A DNA stretch of 64,000 nt. Source: Streptomyces sp. TSRI0107. GTDB lineage: Bacteria > Actinomycetota > Actinomycetes > Streptomycetales > Streptomycetaceae. The stretch covers positions 1 through 64,000 of the forward strand of contig NZ_LIVZ01000014.1 of assembly GCF_001905845.1 (NCBI RefSeq), given 5' to 3'. A model generated the notes under the pieces. The model made no database searches, was not told where the DNA came from, and was given only the letters and a program-made list of their open reading frames with translations. Positions 1 to 11,002 of this stretch are shown here, one piece after another. The stretch's first letter is position 1, and the number at the start of each line of letters is the position of its first letter. The translations under genes were made by a program, and so were the position numbers.

Positions 1-52
1 ATGACGACGCACCACGAACAGACCAACGCGCCAACCACTTTGCGGACACGCC

Positions 53-1564
53 CTAGCGCCCGTGCCCGTGCCCGTGCTCGTGCACGTTGTTCGTCGCGGC
101 GATCTTCTTCCACGACTTCGGCTGCGCGGGAGCCTTCGAGGTCCGCGCGATCGACGCGTCCCGCGCCGCCGACGCGCCCGGCTTCGACGGCTCGTACAGC
201 CAGGTGTCGAACAGCGCCGCCAGCGGCTTGCCGGACACCTCCTCCGCGTACTGCCGGAAGTCGGCGACGCTCGCGTTGCCGTGGGCGTACCGCTGCGGCC
301 AGCCCTTGAGGATCGCGAAGAAGTCCTCGTCGCCGATCTCGTTGCGCAGCGCCTGCAGCGCCAGGGCGCCCCGGTCGTAGACGGCGACGTGGAACTGGTT
401 CTCCGGCCCCGGGTCACCGGGCTGGACCGCCCAGAAGGCGTCGTCGGCCGGGCGTGAGGCGTACACCCAGTCGGCGATCTCCTGCGCCGTCCCCTCGCCC
501 TCGTGCTCGGACCACAGCCACTGCGCGTAGCGCGCGAAGCCCTCGTTGATCCAGATGTCCTTCCACTCGGCCACGGACACCGAGTCGCCGTACCACTGGT
601 GGGCCAGCTCGTGCACCACCACGGAGGTGTTGGTGCCGTTCGCGAACTGCCGCGGGCTGTAGAACGGCCGGGTCTGCGTCTCCAGCGCGTACCCGGTGTC
701 GGTGTTCGGCACGTACCCGCCGAGCGCGTTGTACGGGTACGGCCCGAAGTACCCGGTCAGCCAGTCGGCGATCTCCCCGGTCCGCTCGACGCTCGCCCGC
801 GCGGCGCCGTAGTTGTCGCCGAGGTCCTTGCTGTAGGCGTTGACGACCGGGATGCCGCTCTCCGTCCTCCCGGTCGTGACGTCGAACCGGCCGACCGCGA
901 GGGTGGCGAGATACGTCGCCTGCGGCTTGTTCGAGCGCCAGTTCCAGCGGGTCCAGCCGAGCCGCGAACTCGTCGACTGCAGGGTGCCGTTGGAGATGGC
1001 CTGGGTGCCGTCCGGCACCTGCACCGACACGTCGTAGGTGGCCTTGTCCAGCGGATGGTCGTTGCTGGGGAACCACCACCACGCCGCCTCCGGCTCGTTC
1101 GCCGCGACACCGCCGTCCGGGGTGCGGTGCCAGCTGGTGAAGCCGTACGCCTGCTTCGCCGACGGCACCCCGCTGTAGCGGACCACGACGGTGACGGCGC
1201 TGCCCTTGTCGAGGGGTGTCCTCGGGGTGATCTCCAGCTCGTGCTCGCCGGAGGTCCGGAACTTCGCGGCGGCGCCGTTGACCCGGACCTCACTCACGTC
1301 CAGCAGGAAGTCCAGGTTGAACCGGGACAGGTCCTGCGTGGTGCGGGCGAGCAGGGTCGCCGTGCCCTCCAGCCGGTCGGTGGCCGGCTGGTACTTCAGC
1401 CGGAGGTCGTAGTGCGAGACGTCGTAGCCGCCGTTGCCGTACGCCGGGTAGTAGGGGTCGCCGATGCCCGGAGCGCCGGGGGCGTGGCTCGCGGCCGATG
1501 CCGGGATCGCCAGCAGGAGGGAGGCCGCGGCCAGCGCGCCCGGAGCGGTCATTCTGCGGTGCAC
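53..1564 (-). CDS. Secreted M1-family zinc metallopeptidase
   Basis: Extracellular zinc aminopeptidase-like enzyme of the M1 (gluzincin) family. The zinc site HELAH lies near residue 317, followed 18 residues later by the third ligand in the NEGFARY segment. The N-terminus (residues 1-28) is a Sec-type signal peptide with a hydrophobic core ending ASA, and the C-terminal tail is His/Gly-rich. At about 500 residues it is shorter than full-length PepN (about 850), as is common for secreted actinobacterial M1 enzymes lacking the C-terminal ERAP-like domain. The GTG start has a GGAG motif 5 nt upstream; an ATG four codons in is the alternative. It diverges from the S15 peptidase gene, which suggests a role in peptide scavenging. 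The substrate is not predictable. Confidence 0.9.
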   Translation of the reverse strand: MHRRMTAPGALAAASLLLAIPASAASHAPGAPGIGDPYYPAYGNGGYDVSHYDLRLKYQPATDRLEGTATLLARTTQDLSRFNLDFLLDVSEVRVNGAAAKFRTSGEHELEITPRTPLDKGSAVTVVVRYSGVPSAKQAYGFTSWHRTPDGGVAANEPEAAWWWFPSNDHPLDKATYDVSVQVPDGTQAISNGTLQSTSSRLGWTRWNWRSNKPQATYLATLAVGRFDVTTGRTESGIPVVNAYSKDLGDNYGAARASVERTGEIADWLTGYFGPYPYNALGGYVPNTDTGYALETQTRPFYSPRQFANGTNTSVVVHELAHQWYGDSVSVAEWKDIWINEGFARYAQWLWSEHEGEGTAQEIADWVYASRPADDAFWAVQPGDPGPENQFHVAVYDRGALALQALRNEIGDEDFFAILKGWPQRYAHGNASVADFRQYAEEVSGKPLAALFDTWLYEPSKPGASAARDASIARTSKAPAQPKSWKKIAATNNVHEHGHGHGR

Positions 1565-1590
1565 GTCAGCTCCAATTCCTAGGTGCGGAA

Positions 1591-1623
1591 AGTCTGTTCG
1601 GAGTCTGTTCGGAGCCTATTCAG
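1591..1623 (-). repeat. Three 11-bp direct repeats upstream of the M1 peptidase gene
   Basis: AGTCTGTTCGG occurs twice back to back (1591-1601, 1602-1612), followed by the degenerate copy AGCCTATTCAG (1613-1623). The 11-bp period places every copy on the same face of the helix. On the minus strand a TAGGAA hexamer (1576-1581) lies 9 bp downstream of the last copy. SARP-family activators bind heptamers with this 11-bp spacing about 8 bp before the -10 box. A caveat is that a start site set by this hexamer would fall at or just after the GGAG motif, so the hexamer may not be the real -10. Confidence 0.5.
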
Positions 1624-1747
1624 TCCCTGTGGCCCCGGGCATGTCCACCGCCACCCCTGTCACACGATCGCCATTCGGCCGTCACGAGCGGCTCCGCCAC
1701 ACGGGCGAATTCCGGCCGCACACGCCCCTGGCCGGCACGTAAGCGAC

Positions 1748-1820
1748 GCGTCACACTCATCGGACGACGCGCGACACTCATCGGACGACGCGTCACACGA
1801 ATCGGATGATCCGTCACACG
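1748..1820. repeat. 3.5 copies of a 21-bp direct repeat between two peptidase genes
   Basis: A 21-bp unit beginning GCGTCACACTCATCGG is repeated at 1748, 1769 and 1790, with a partial fourth copy at 1811-1820. Copies 1 and 2 differ at only two positions; copy 3 is more diverged. The period of two helical turns is typical of a cooperative regulator-binding array. It ends just before the -35 region of the S15 peptidase gene. Confidence 0.6.
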
Positions 1821-1824
1821 CCCC

Positions 1825-1853
1825 TTCTGCACGGCATTTCACCCCGGTAGCGT
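1825..1853 (+). promoter_or_regulatory. Leaderless promoter of the S15 peptidase gene
   Basis: A TAGCGT -10 hexamer (1848-1853) ends 7 nt before the ATG at 1861, so transcription would start at or next to the start codon. No Shine-Dalgarno sequence is visible. The -35 (TTCTGC, 17-bp spacer) is weak, which fits control by an activator at the adjacent 21-bp repeats. Confidence 0.45.
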
Positions 1854-1860
1854 CCGCGGC

Positions 1861-3816
1861 ATGCCGATACGCACGCGCTTCACGATCTGGAGACCGCTCG
1901 CGGCAGTGGCCACCGCCGCCCTGATGGCCGGCCTCCTCACCCCCATCACGGCTCAGGCCGCACCCCGCACGAGCCGGCCGGTCTACTCGTACGACGACGC
2001 CATCCGCGAGTCCGTCTGGGTCGACACCCGTTTTGACGGCGACGGCGACGGACGCACCGACCGGGTCGCCGTGGACATCGTCCGCCCCCGCGAGACCGAC
2101 CGGCAGGGCCGCCGGATCCCCGTCATCATGGACGCCAGTCCGTACTACTCCTGCTGCGGGCGCGGCAACGAGAGCCAGAAGAAGACCTACGACGCGGCCG
2201 GGAACGTCGTCCGGATGCCGCTGTTCTACGACAACTACTTCGTTCCTCGCGGCTACGCCTTCGTCGGCGTCGACCTCGCCGGAACCAACCGCTCCGACGG
2301 CTGCGTGGACGTCGGCGGCCGCTCCGACATCCAGTCCGCGAAAGCCGTCGTCGACTGGCTCAACGGCCGCGGCAAGGCCTACACCACCCGCACCGGCACC
2401 ACCCGCGCCAAGGCGACCTGGACCAACGGCCGGACCGGGATGATCGGCAAGAGCTACGACGGCACCATCGCCAACGGCGTGGCCGCCACCGGCGTCGAGG
2501 GCCTGGAGACCATCGTCCCGATCGGCGCCATCTCCTCCTGGTACGACTACTACTTCGCCAAGGGCGCCCCGCTGTTCGACTCCGGCCCCGACGGGCTGGC
2601 GGACCGCGTCGAGAGCCCCGAGGCCCGCGCCCGCTGCGCCGCCGTCCAGCAGCGCATCGCCGACGGCGCCCCGTGCACCGGCGACTGGACCCCGCTGTGG
2701 ACCGAGCGCGACTACGTGCCCGACGCCGGCCGGGTGAAGGCCAGCGTCTTCGTCGTCCACGGCATGCAGGACCTCAACGTCCGCGCCAAGCACTTCGGCC
2801 AGTGGTGGGACGCGCTCGCGGAGAACGGCGTCGAGCGCAGGATCTGGCTCTCCCAGGCCGGCCACGTCGACCCCTTCGACTTCCGCCGCGCCGATTGGGT
2901 CGACACCCTGCACCGCTGGTTCGACCACGAACTCCTCGGCTACGACAACGGCATCGACGACGAGCCGATGGCCGAGATCGAACGCGCCCCCGACCAGTGG
3001 GTCACCTCGGAGGTCTGGCCGCCCCGCAGCACCCGGCCGACCACCCTCAGGCCCGCCGAGGGCACCCAGGACGGCGTCGGCACCCTCGGACTGCGCCCCG
3101 GCACCGGCACCGAGACCTTCACCGACGACCCCGCGCACGACGAGACCGACTGGGCGGCGCACATCCACCGGCCCACTCCCGACAAGGCGGGCTTCACCAC
3201 CGGCCCGCTCACCCGCGACCTGCGGCTGTCCGGATCGTCGAAGGTGACCGTCACCGCGACCCCGACCACTTCCAGCGCTCACCTCAGCGCCGTCCTGGTG
3301 GACCTCGGCCCCGACACCATCCGCGACTACGCCGCCGAGGGCGAGGGCATCACCACCCTCACCGACCGCACCTGCTGGGGCGAGAGCACCAGCGGCGACA
3401 GCGCCTGCTTCAAGGAGACCGCGGCGGACACGGCCGACGTCGACTACACGATCGTCAGCCGCGGCTGGGCCGACCTCGGCAACCACTCCTCCGCCACCGG
3501 GGCCCCGCTCACGCCCGGAAAGCCGTACACGATCACCCTCGACCTGGCCGCGACCGACCACGTCGTCCCCCGGGGCCACCGGCTGGCGCTGATCGTCGCG
3601 GGCACCGACACGGACCTGATCGAGCCCCCGGCGAGCACACCGACGCTCACCCTCGACCTGTCCCGCACCTCGGCCCGCGTGCCGCTCGTCGGCGGCGCGC
3701 CCGCCTTCGCCCGCGCCACCGCCGGCACCACGACCGCCGGCACCACGACCGCGGTGCCCGAGGCCGCGCCGCTCGACGGCGTCCGCGACCCGGGCGCCGC
3801 ACGCAGCGTCCCGTAG
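1861..3816 (+). CDS. Secreted S15-family Xaa-Pro dipeptidyl-peptidase
   Basis: Serine peptidase of the X-Pro dipeptidyl-peptidase (S15/CocE) family, expected to release Xaa-Pro dipeptides outside the cell. A Sec signal peptide covers about residues 1-38 (arginines, hydrophobic core, AQAAP). The nucleophile sits in GKSYDGT near residue 198, in an alpha/beta-hydrolase domain. The DPFDF/GHVDP region and the C-terminal beta-sandwich (after about residue 370) match the PepX C-terminal domain. The 651-residue length is normal for the secreted actinobacterial form. It lacks a Shine-Dalgarno sequence and is probably leaderless. It diverges from the M1 peptidase gene and ends 8 bp from the convergent D-amino-acid oxidase gene. 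Confidence 0.9.
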   Translation: MPIRTRFTIWRPLAAVATAALMAGLLTPITAQAAPRTSRPVYSYDDAIRESVWVDTRFDGDGDGRTDRVAVDIVRPRETDRQGRRIPVIMDASPYYSCCGRGNESQKKTYDAAGNVVRMPLFYDNYFVPRGYAFVGVDLAGTNRSDGCVDVGGRSDIQSAKAVVDWLNGRGKAYTTRTGTTRAKATWTNGRTGMIGKSYDGTIANGVAATGVEGLETIVPIGAISSWYDYYFAKGAPLFDSGPDGLADRVESPEARARCAAVQQRIADGAPCTGDWTPLWTERDYVPDAGRVKASVFVVHGMQDLNVRAKHFGQWWDALAENGVERRIWLSQAGHVDPFDFRRADWVDTLHRWFDHELLGYDNGIDDEPMAEIERAPDQWVTSEVWPPRSTRPTTLRPAEGTQDGVGTLGLRPGTGTETFTDDPAHDETDWAAHIHRPTPDKAGFTTGPLTRDLRLSGSSKVTVTATPTTSSAHLSAVLVDLGPDTIRDYAAEGEGITTLTDRTCWGESTSGDSACFKETAADTADVDYTIVSRGWADLGNHSSATGAPLTPGKPYTITLDLAATDHVVPRGHRLALIVAGTDTDLIEPPASTPTLTLDLSRTSARVPLVGGAPAFARATAGTTTAGTTTAVPEAAPLDGVRDPGAARSVP

Positions 3817-3824
3817 GGGGTGTC

Positions 3825-4784
3825 TCACCCGGAGGGGGCGCCGGCCAGTCCGGCGGCCTCCTCCGCACACCCCCAGGCCACGGTGACGCCGGCGCCGCCG
3901 TGGCCGTAGTTGTGCACCAGCACCCGTCCGTCCGGCAGCGACGTCCGCTCCAGCCGCACCGCCGGGCGGGCGGGCCGCAGCCCCACCCGGTGCTCCAGCA
4001 CCCGCGCGCCGGCGATCTCCGGCCGCAGCGCCGCGCACCGCCGTACGATCGCCTCCGCCTCGGCCGGGTCCGGCTCCGGCGTCCAGACGTCGTCATCGGC
4101 GGTGCCGCCGAGCACCAGGCGGCCGGGCTGCGGGAAGAAGTAGGCCATCGTGCCGTCGGCGGCCGTGGACACCAGCCAGGTGCGGATGCCCGGGTTCTCC
4201 ACCACGACCAGCTGCCCGCGCACCGGTCGCACCGACGGGTCGGGCACCAGGGTCCGGGCCCCCAGCCCCGTGCAGTTGACGACGACCGGCGCGTCCGCCT
4301 CGGCGAGCGCCGTCACCGCGCGCTCCTCCACGATCCCGCCCGCCGCCCGCAACCGCTCGCGCAACCAAGGCAGATGAACCGACATGTCGACGAGCGGCAG
4401 CCGCGCCCACAGCCCCGCCCCGGAGTACTCGTCGGCCGTGGCCGCCCGCAGCCCGGGCAGCCGCGCCGCGGCCCAGCCGGCCACCTCGTCCAGGGCCGTT
4501 TCGCCCAGTACCCCTTCGACCACGCGTACGCCGGTCACCACGGGGCGTCCGGCCAGCTCCTCGTACACCGTCAGCGAGCGCAGCGCCCAGGCGCGCGCCG
4601 AGCCGACCGGCCGGATCCGGTACGGCCACCACAGGGCCCCGGCAACCGCCGAGGTGGTCCGCTCGACGGGCTCCCGCGTCCACAGCCGGACCCGGTGCCC
4701 GCGCTCGGCGAGCACCACGGCCGTCGTCAGCCCGATGACACCGCCGCCCACCACGACCACGTCGTCCCTCACGTCACTGTCCAC
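3825..4784 (-). CDS. FAD-dependent D-amino-acid oxidase
   Basis: Flavoprotein oxidase converting D-amino acids to 2-oxo acids, ammonia and hydrogen peroxide. The N-terminal dinucleotide-binding motif is GGGVIGL at about residues 13-19, and the FAD/substrate region SAVAGALWWPY is typical of D-amino-acid oxidases. The C-terminal family signature HNYGHGGAGVT lies near residue 297, placing it in the DAO family rather than among glycine oxidases. It is 319 residues, a normal length. On the minus strand TACGGT (4791-4796) ends 6 nt before the GTG start, implying leaderless transcription. It diverges from the uncharacterised gene at 4851. Confidence 0.88.
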   Translation of the reverse strand: MDSDVRDDVVVVGGGVIGLTTAVVLAERGHRVRLWTREPVERTTSAVAGALWWPYRIRPVGSARAWALRSLTVYEELAGRPVVTGVRVVEGVLGETALDEVAGWAAARLPGLRAATADEYSGAGLWARLPLVDMSVHLPWLRERLRAAGGIVEERAVTALAEADAPVVVNCTGLGARTLVPDPSVRPVRGQLVVVENPGIRTWLVSTAADGTMAYFFPQPGRLVLGGTADDDVWTPEPDPAEAEAIVRRCAALRPEIAGARVLEHRVGLRPARPAVRLERTSLPDGRVLVHNYGHGGAGVTVAWGCAEEAAGLAGAPSG

Positions 4785-4850
4785 GCCGGGACCGTAGCGG
4801 AATGTGTCATGCCGCGCTCAGAACGCCGCCGGACTGGGGATACTCACAGC

Positions 4851-5876
4851 ATGTCTGCCGCGTATGCGACCTTTGGCCTGGCACCGGCGATGCGCGCCGG
4901 AGGCGTCCTCGCGGACGGCGCGTACCAGGTGCACCGGGACTTCGTCGACTTCATCGTCGACGGACGCCCGCTGCTCTTCCAGCTCTCCGACCTGGACGCG
5001 GTCTCCCCGCTCGCCGCCGACGTGCCGCCCGCCATCTTCACCGCCCAGGTGCGCAGCCTGCTGCTGGACGCCGCCCCGCCGCTGCCCGGCGGACGGCAGG
5101 TGATCTACGGCTGCCCCGAGTGCGCCGACCTGGCCTGCGGCGCGGTCACCGCCGTCATAGAGCGGGACGGCGACGACTACGTCTGGCGGGACTTCGCCTG
5201 GCAGACGGAGGAGCGAGCCGACCTCGAACTCAACGGCTACCACGGCATAGGGCCGTTCCGGTTCCGCGGCGAGGAGTACCGCGCGGCGCTGCGCTCCCTG
5301 CTCGACGGCACCGACCCCGCCGCCGGCCGCCGCCGCGTGCTGCTCATCGGCGCCCGCGTCGCCCTGCTCGCCAAGCTCGCCGCGGCCCTGCGCACCATCG
5401 GCATCGGCGCGGACATCGCCCACGACGCCGACCACGTGCCCGCCGAGGAACTGCGCGGCTACGGCGCCGTCGCCTTCGGCCGCGCCGTCGGCCCGGACGA
5501 ACGCGCCGCCGTGCGCGGCGCCTTCGAACGCGCCGGGGTCGACGTGGCCTACGTCGACGGCCTCGCCCCGATCGTCCCGCTGCTCGTCGCCCAGATCGAA
5601 CACGCCCTCGACCGCAGCCCCGCGGAGCGGCGCCGCCTCACCCGGCTGGTCGCCGCCGACGGCGAGGCCGGCGTCGAGGTCACCTCCCCGTGCCGGGTCG
5701 TCCTCACCGCGTACCGCCTCGACCGCCTCTACCGCACCCACACCCGCGAACTCTTCGACGGCGTCCTCGAACCCGGCCGGCACCGCATCGCCCTGGACGC
5801 CAAGGCCGTCAAGGGCGATTCCTACGTGGTCGCGCGGACCGCGGGAAGCGTGCTGGTGGAGGCCATGGCCAAGTGA
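4851..5876 (+). CDS. Conserved protein of unknown function
   Basis: I do not recognise a named family. The 341-residue soluble protein seems to have two parts. Residues 1 to about 155 include a cysteine cluster (YGCPECADLACG, about residues 83-94) that could bind metal or form a disulfide. From about residue 162 a hydrophobic strand (RVLLIGARVALLAKL) opens an alpha/beta region resembling a Rossmann-type fold but without a clear GxGxxG. The open frame extends far upstream, but coding character begins at this ATG, which has GATACT 6 nt upstream and GGGGA 10 nt upstream. It is divergent from the D-amino-acid oxidase gene and 96 bp before the ABC-F gene. Confidence 0.75.
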   Translation: MSAAYATFGLAPAMRAGGVLADGAYQVHRDFVDFIVDGRPLLFQLSDLDAVSPLAADVPPAIFTAQVRSLLLDAAPPLPGGRQVIYGCPECADLACGAVTAVIERDGDDYVWRDFAWQTEERADLELNGYHGIGPFRFRGEEYRAALRSLLDGTDPAAGRRRVLLIGARVALLAKLAAALRTIGIGADIAHDADHVPAEELRGYGAVAFGRAVGPDERAAVRGAFERAGVDVAYVDGLAPIVPLLVAQIEHALDRSPAERRRLTRLVAADGEAGVEVTSPCRVVLTAYRLDRLYRTHTRELFDGVLEPGRHRIALDAKAVKGDSYVVARTAGSVLVEAMAK

Positions 5877-5972
5877 GCCCCGCCGGGCCCCGGCCCGCTC
5901 GGGGACGGTGGACGGGACGGTGGGAAACCGGCGCGACCGGTCCGCGGGGCGGCGGTTAGGATCGGCGGTCTG

Positions 5973-7610
5973 ATGACTGCCACCCTCGTCGCCAAGAACC
6001 TCGCCGCCGGTCACGGCGACCGCTCGCTGTTCACCGGCCTCGACCTCGTCGTGGCCCCCGGGGACGTGATCGGTCTGGTCGGTGCCAACGGCGCCGGAAA
6101 GTCCACCCTGCTGCGCCTGCTCGCCGGGCTCGACCGCCCCGAGCAGGGCGAGCTGCGGCTCTCCCCGCCCACCGGGACCGTCGGCCATCTGCCGCAGGAG
6201 CCGGAGCGCCGGCCGGGGGAGACCGTCCGGGAGTTCCTGGCCCGCCGCACCGGCGTGGCCGCCGCCCAGCGCGCCATGGACGAGGCCACCGAGGGCCTGG
6301 TCGAGGGCCGGCCGGGCGCGGACGACGCCTACGCCGTGAGCCTGGAGCGCTGGCTCGGCCTCGGCGGCGCCGACCTCGACGAGCGCGCCGAGGAGGTCGC
6401 CGACTCCCTCGGCCTCGCGGTCGGCCTCGACCAGCCGATGACGACCCTGTCCGGCGGCCAGGCCGCCCGCGCGGGCCTCGCCTCCCTGCTGCTGTCCCGC
6501 TACGACGTCTTCCTCCTCGACGAGCCCACCAACGACCTTGACCTCGACGGCCTGGAACGCCTCGAGCGCTTCGTCTCCGGCCTGCGCGCCGGCACCGTCG
6601 TCGTCAGCCACGACCGCGAGTTCCTCACCCGAACCGTCACCAAGGTCCTCGAACTCGATTTGGCGCAGCGGCAGATCAACCTCTACGGCGGCGGCTACGA
6701 GGCCTACCTGGAGGAGCGCGAGACGGCCCGGCGGCACGCCCGCGAGGACTACGAGGAGTACGCCGACAAGAAGACCGCCCTCCAGGAACGGGCCCAGATC
6801 CAGCGCGCCTGGATGGACAAGGGCGTCAAGAACGCCCGGCGCAAGGCCGGCGACAACGACAAGATCGGCCGCAAGTACCGCAGCGAGGCCAGTGAGAAGC
6901 AGGCCGCGAAGGCCCGCCAGACGCAGCGCCTGATCGAGCGTCTGGAGGTGGTCGAGGAGCCTCGCAAGGAGTGGGAGCTGCGCATGGAGATCGCCTCCGC
7001 CCCGCGTTCCGGCGCGGTCGTGGCCACCCTCCGGGACGCCGAGGTGCGGCGCGGCGGCTTCCGGCTCGGCCCGGTCTCCCTGCAGGTCGACTGGGCGGAC
7101 CGGGTCGCGGTCACCGGCGCCAACGGCGCGGGCAAGTCGACGCTGCTCGCCGCGCTGCTGGGCCGCGTCACCCTCGACGCCGGGCACGCCGCCCTCGGCT
7201 CCGGTGTGCTGGTCGGCGAGGTCGACCAGGCCCGCAAACTGTTCCACGGCCCGGAGACCCTGCTGGACGCGTTCGGCGCGGCGGTCCCGGGCACCGAGCC
7301 GGCCGAGGTGCGCACCCTGCTGGCCAAGTTCGGCCTGAAGGCGGACCACGTGCTGCGCCCCGCCGCGACCCTCTCGCCGGGCGAGCGCACCCGCGCCGCG
7401 CTCGCGCTCCTCCAGGGCCGGGGCGTCAACCTGCTCGTCCTCGACGAGCCGACGAACCACCTCGACCTGCCCGCCATCGAACAGCTGGAGTCGGCGCTCG
7501 ACGCCTACACCGGCACCCTGCTGCTGGTCACCCACGACCGCCGCATGCTCGACGCGGTCCATGTGACCCGCCGCCTGGAGGTCGCGGACGGCAAGGTCAC
7601 CGAGCGCTAG
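5973..7610 (+). CDS. ABC-F family ATPase with two ATP-binding domains
   Basis: Soluble tandem ABC ATPase without membrane domains (ABC-F), a family that acts on ribosomes as translation factors or antibiotic-resistance proteins. Two Walker A motifs GANGAGKST are visible (about residues 38 and 385), with signatures LSGGQ and LSPGE and Walker B motifs ending LLDEPTNDLD and VLDEPTNHLD. A charged coiled-coil linker rich in Arg, Lys and Glu lies between the domains (about residues 255-320). The length is typical. TAGGAT (5957-5962) lies 10 nt before the ATG, suggesting a very short leader. Its 3' end overlaps the convergent gene by 14 bp. No resistance specificity can be read from the sequence. 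Confidence 0.9.
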   Translation: MTATLVAKNLAAGHGDRSLFTGLDLVVAPGDVIGLVGANGAGKSTLLRLLAGLDRPEQGELRLSPPTGTVGHLPQEPERRPGETVREFLARRTGVAAAQRAMDEATEGLVEGRPGADDAYAVSLERWLGLGGADLDERAEEVADSLGLAVGLDQPMTTLSGGQAARAGLASLLLSRYDVFLLDEPTNDLDLDGLERLERFVSGLRAGTVVVSHDREFLTRTVTKVLELDLAQRQINLYGGGYEAYLEERETARRHAREDYEEYADKKTALQERAQIQRAWMDKGVKNARRKAGDNDKIGRKYRSEASEKQAAKARQTQRLIERLEVVEEPRKEWELRMEIASAPRSGAVVATLRDAEVRRGGFRLGPVSLQVDWADRVAVTGANGAGKSTLLAALLGRVTLDAGHAALGSGVLVGEVDQARKLFHGPETLLDAFGAAVPGTEPAEVRTLLAKFGLKADHVLRPAATLSPGERTRAALALLQGRGVNLLVLDEPTNHLDLPAIEQLESALDAYTGTLLLVTHDRRMLDAVHVTRRLEVADGKVTER

Positions 7611-8181
7611 ACGCCCCCTGGCCCGGCCCGCCGAGCCGTCTCGCCAGGTCCGGGTAGTCGACCACGAGCCCGTCCCGGTCGAAGCGGACGTCGCTGCGGA
7701 AGGTCCCGGAGGAGTAGCGGACCAGGCCCTCGGTGCCGAGCGGCGTGTACGTCTGCCGTGACGGGCGTACCGCCAGGTCCGGCACCGACACCCACGCCAT
7801 CAGGAACTCCCGCTGCCCGCCCGCGCGGTGCAGCCCGTGGCGCAGGACCGGCATGGTGTTGGTCAGCGGGCACAGCCCGAGGTCGCAGTCGAGTGCGCCG
7901 TCGGTCTCGGGCAGCGGCCGCCCGTCGGCGGTCCAGCGGCCGTGGCCGTCGTGCCGCAGATCGAGGGTCCGGGTGCGATCGGCGGTCTCGGCGGTCACCG
8001 TCAGCCGCCGCGTCACGAATCCGTCGGCCGTCTGAAGCTCGTACGAGATCCAGTACGGCTCCGGCACCGTCCCGACGGCCCGGCCCCGGGCGCGCAGCGC
8101 GTCCCCGGTGAGCTCGGCCCAGGCGGTCTCGTAGCCCCGGCTGGCGGTGACCTCCCAGGTCAGTACCCGTGAAGTGGTCAT
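7597..8181 (-). CDS. Putative glycolipid-binding protein (DUF1089-like)
   Basis: A 194-residue soluble protein matching the putative glycolipid-binding family (PF06475), recognisable from CDLGLCPLTNTMPVLR near residue 99 and the WISYELQ and RYSSGTF segments. The family is a beta-barrel known mainly from structural genomics, with no proven function. TAGGCT lies 7 nt before the ATG on the minus strand, suggesting leaderless transcription. It overlaps the convergent ABC-F gene by 14 bp. Confidence 0.75.
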   Translation of the reverse strand: MTTSRVLTWEVTASRGYETAWAELTGDALRARGRAVGTVPEPYWISYELQTADGFVTRRLTVTAETADRTRTLDLRHDGHGRWTADGRPLPETDGALDCDLGLCPLTNTMPVLRHGLHRAGGQREFLMAWVSVPDLAVRPSRQTYTPLGTEGLVRYSSGTFRSDVRFDRDGLVVDYPDLARRLGGPGQGASSAR

Positions 8182-8258
8182 TCCGCCAGCCTAGGGGAGG
8201 AGCCTCCCGGGGCCCGGACCCCGGCGCTCAGGCGTGCCGTGGTCCGGGCCCGCGTGTC

Positions 8259-10637
<2,379 letters not shown>

Positions 10638-10733
10638 GATCCCGTACCGCCTTCTCCACTTCGGGTTGCGCGGCAATTGTGGCAGGTGACACCGGCAGTC
10701 GGGGATCAGGGCGGGTCCCGGGCGCGGCTGGTG

Positions 10734-10871
10734 TCACGCCCGGCGCGCGCCTCGCCCGCCGGACGCCGACGCTCCGCCGAAGAGCCGGGCCAGTGCCCGG
10801 AACGGGAGCGTCACCACCGTGGCTATGGCACCGCCGATCTGCCGCAGTACGTCCGCGATCGCTCGGAACAC
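10734..10871 (-). CDS. 45-residue LPFR-motif small protein
   Basis: A short gene read on the minus strand: GTG start at 10871 with AAGGAG and a 6-nt spacer, stop at 10734. The 45-residue product has an amphipathic or hydrophobic N-terminal helix followed by the segment TLPFRALARLFGGAS and a basic C-terminus. LPFR-motif small proteins of about this length are widespread in streptomycetes; no function is known to me. It lies 97 bp upstream of tex on the same strand and diverges from the GlxA-like regulator gene. Confidence 0.7.
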   Translation of the reverse strand: MFRAIADVLRQIGGAIATVVTLPFRALARLFGGASASGGRGARRA

Positions 10872-11002
10872 GTGCTTCTCCTTTCCTCGCTGTTGCTCGT
10901 CGGGCAGCCCTCGGGTACCTCACTCGCGCCCCGGCATGCATGGCAGGAAAGGTGGGTTGCCCGTCATTGCGGCCATCCGGCGGGGCCCGAAGAATCGACG
11001 GC

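Noticed and set aside
1660..4038. Very long minus-strand frame over the S15 peptidase gene
   Set aside because: It is a shadow of the real plus-strand gene in high-GC DNA: Gly/Ala/Arg-rich translation with no family motif.
10638..10676. TTG start giving Tex 13 extra residues
   Set aside because: The extra residues are basic and unlike Tex, and the GTG at 10637 begins the family-like sequence.
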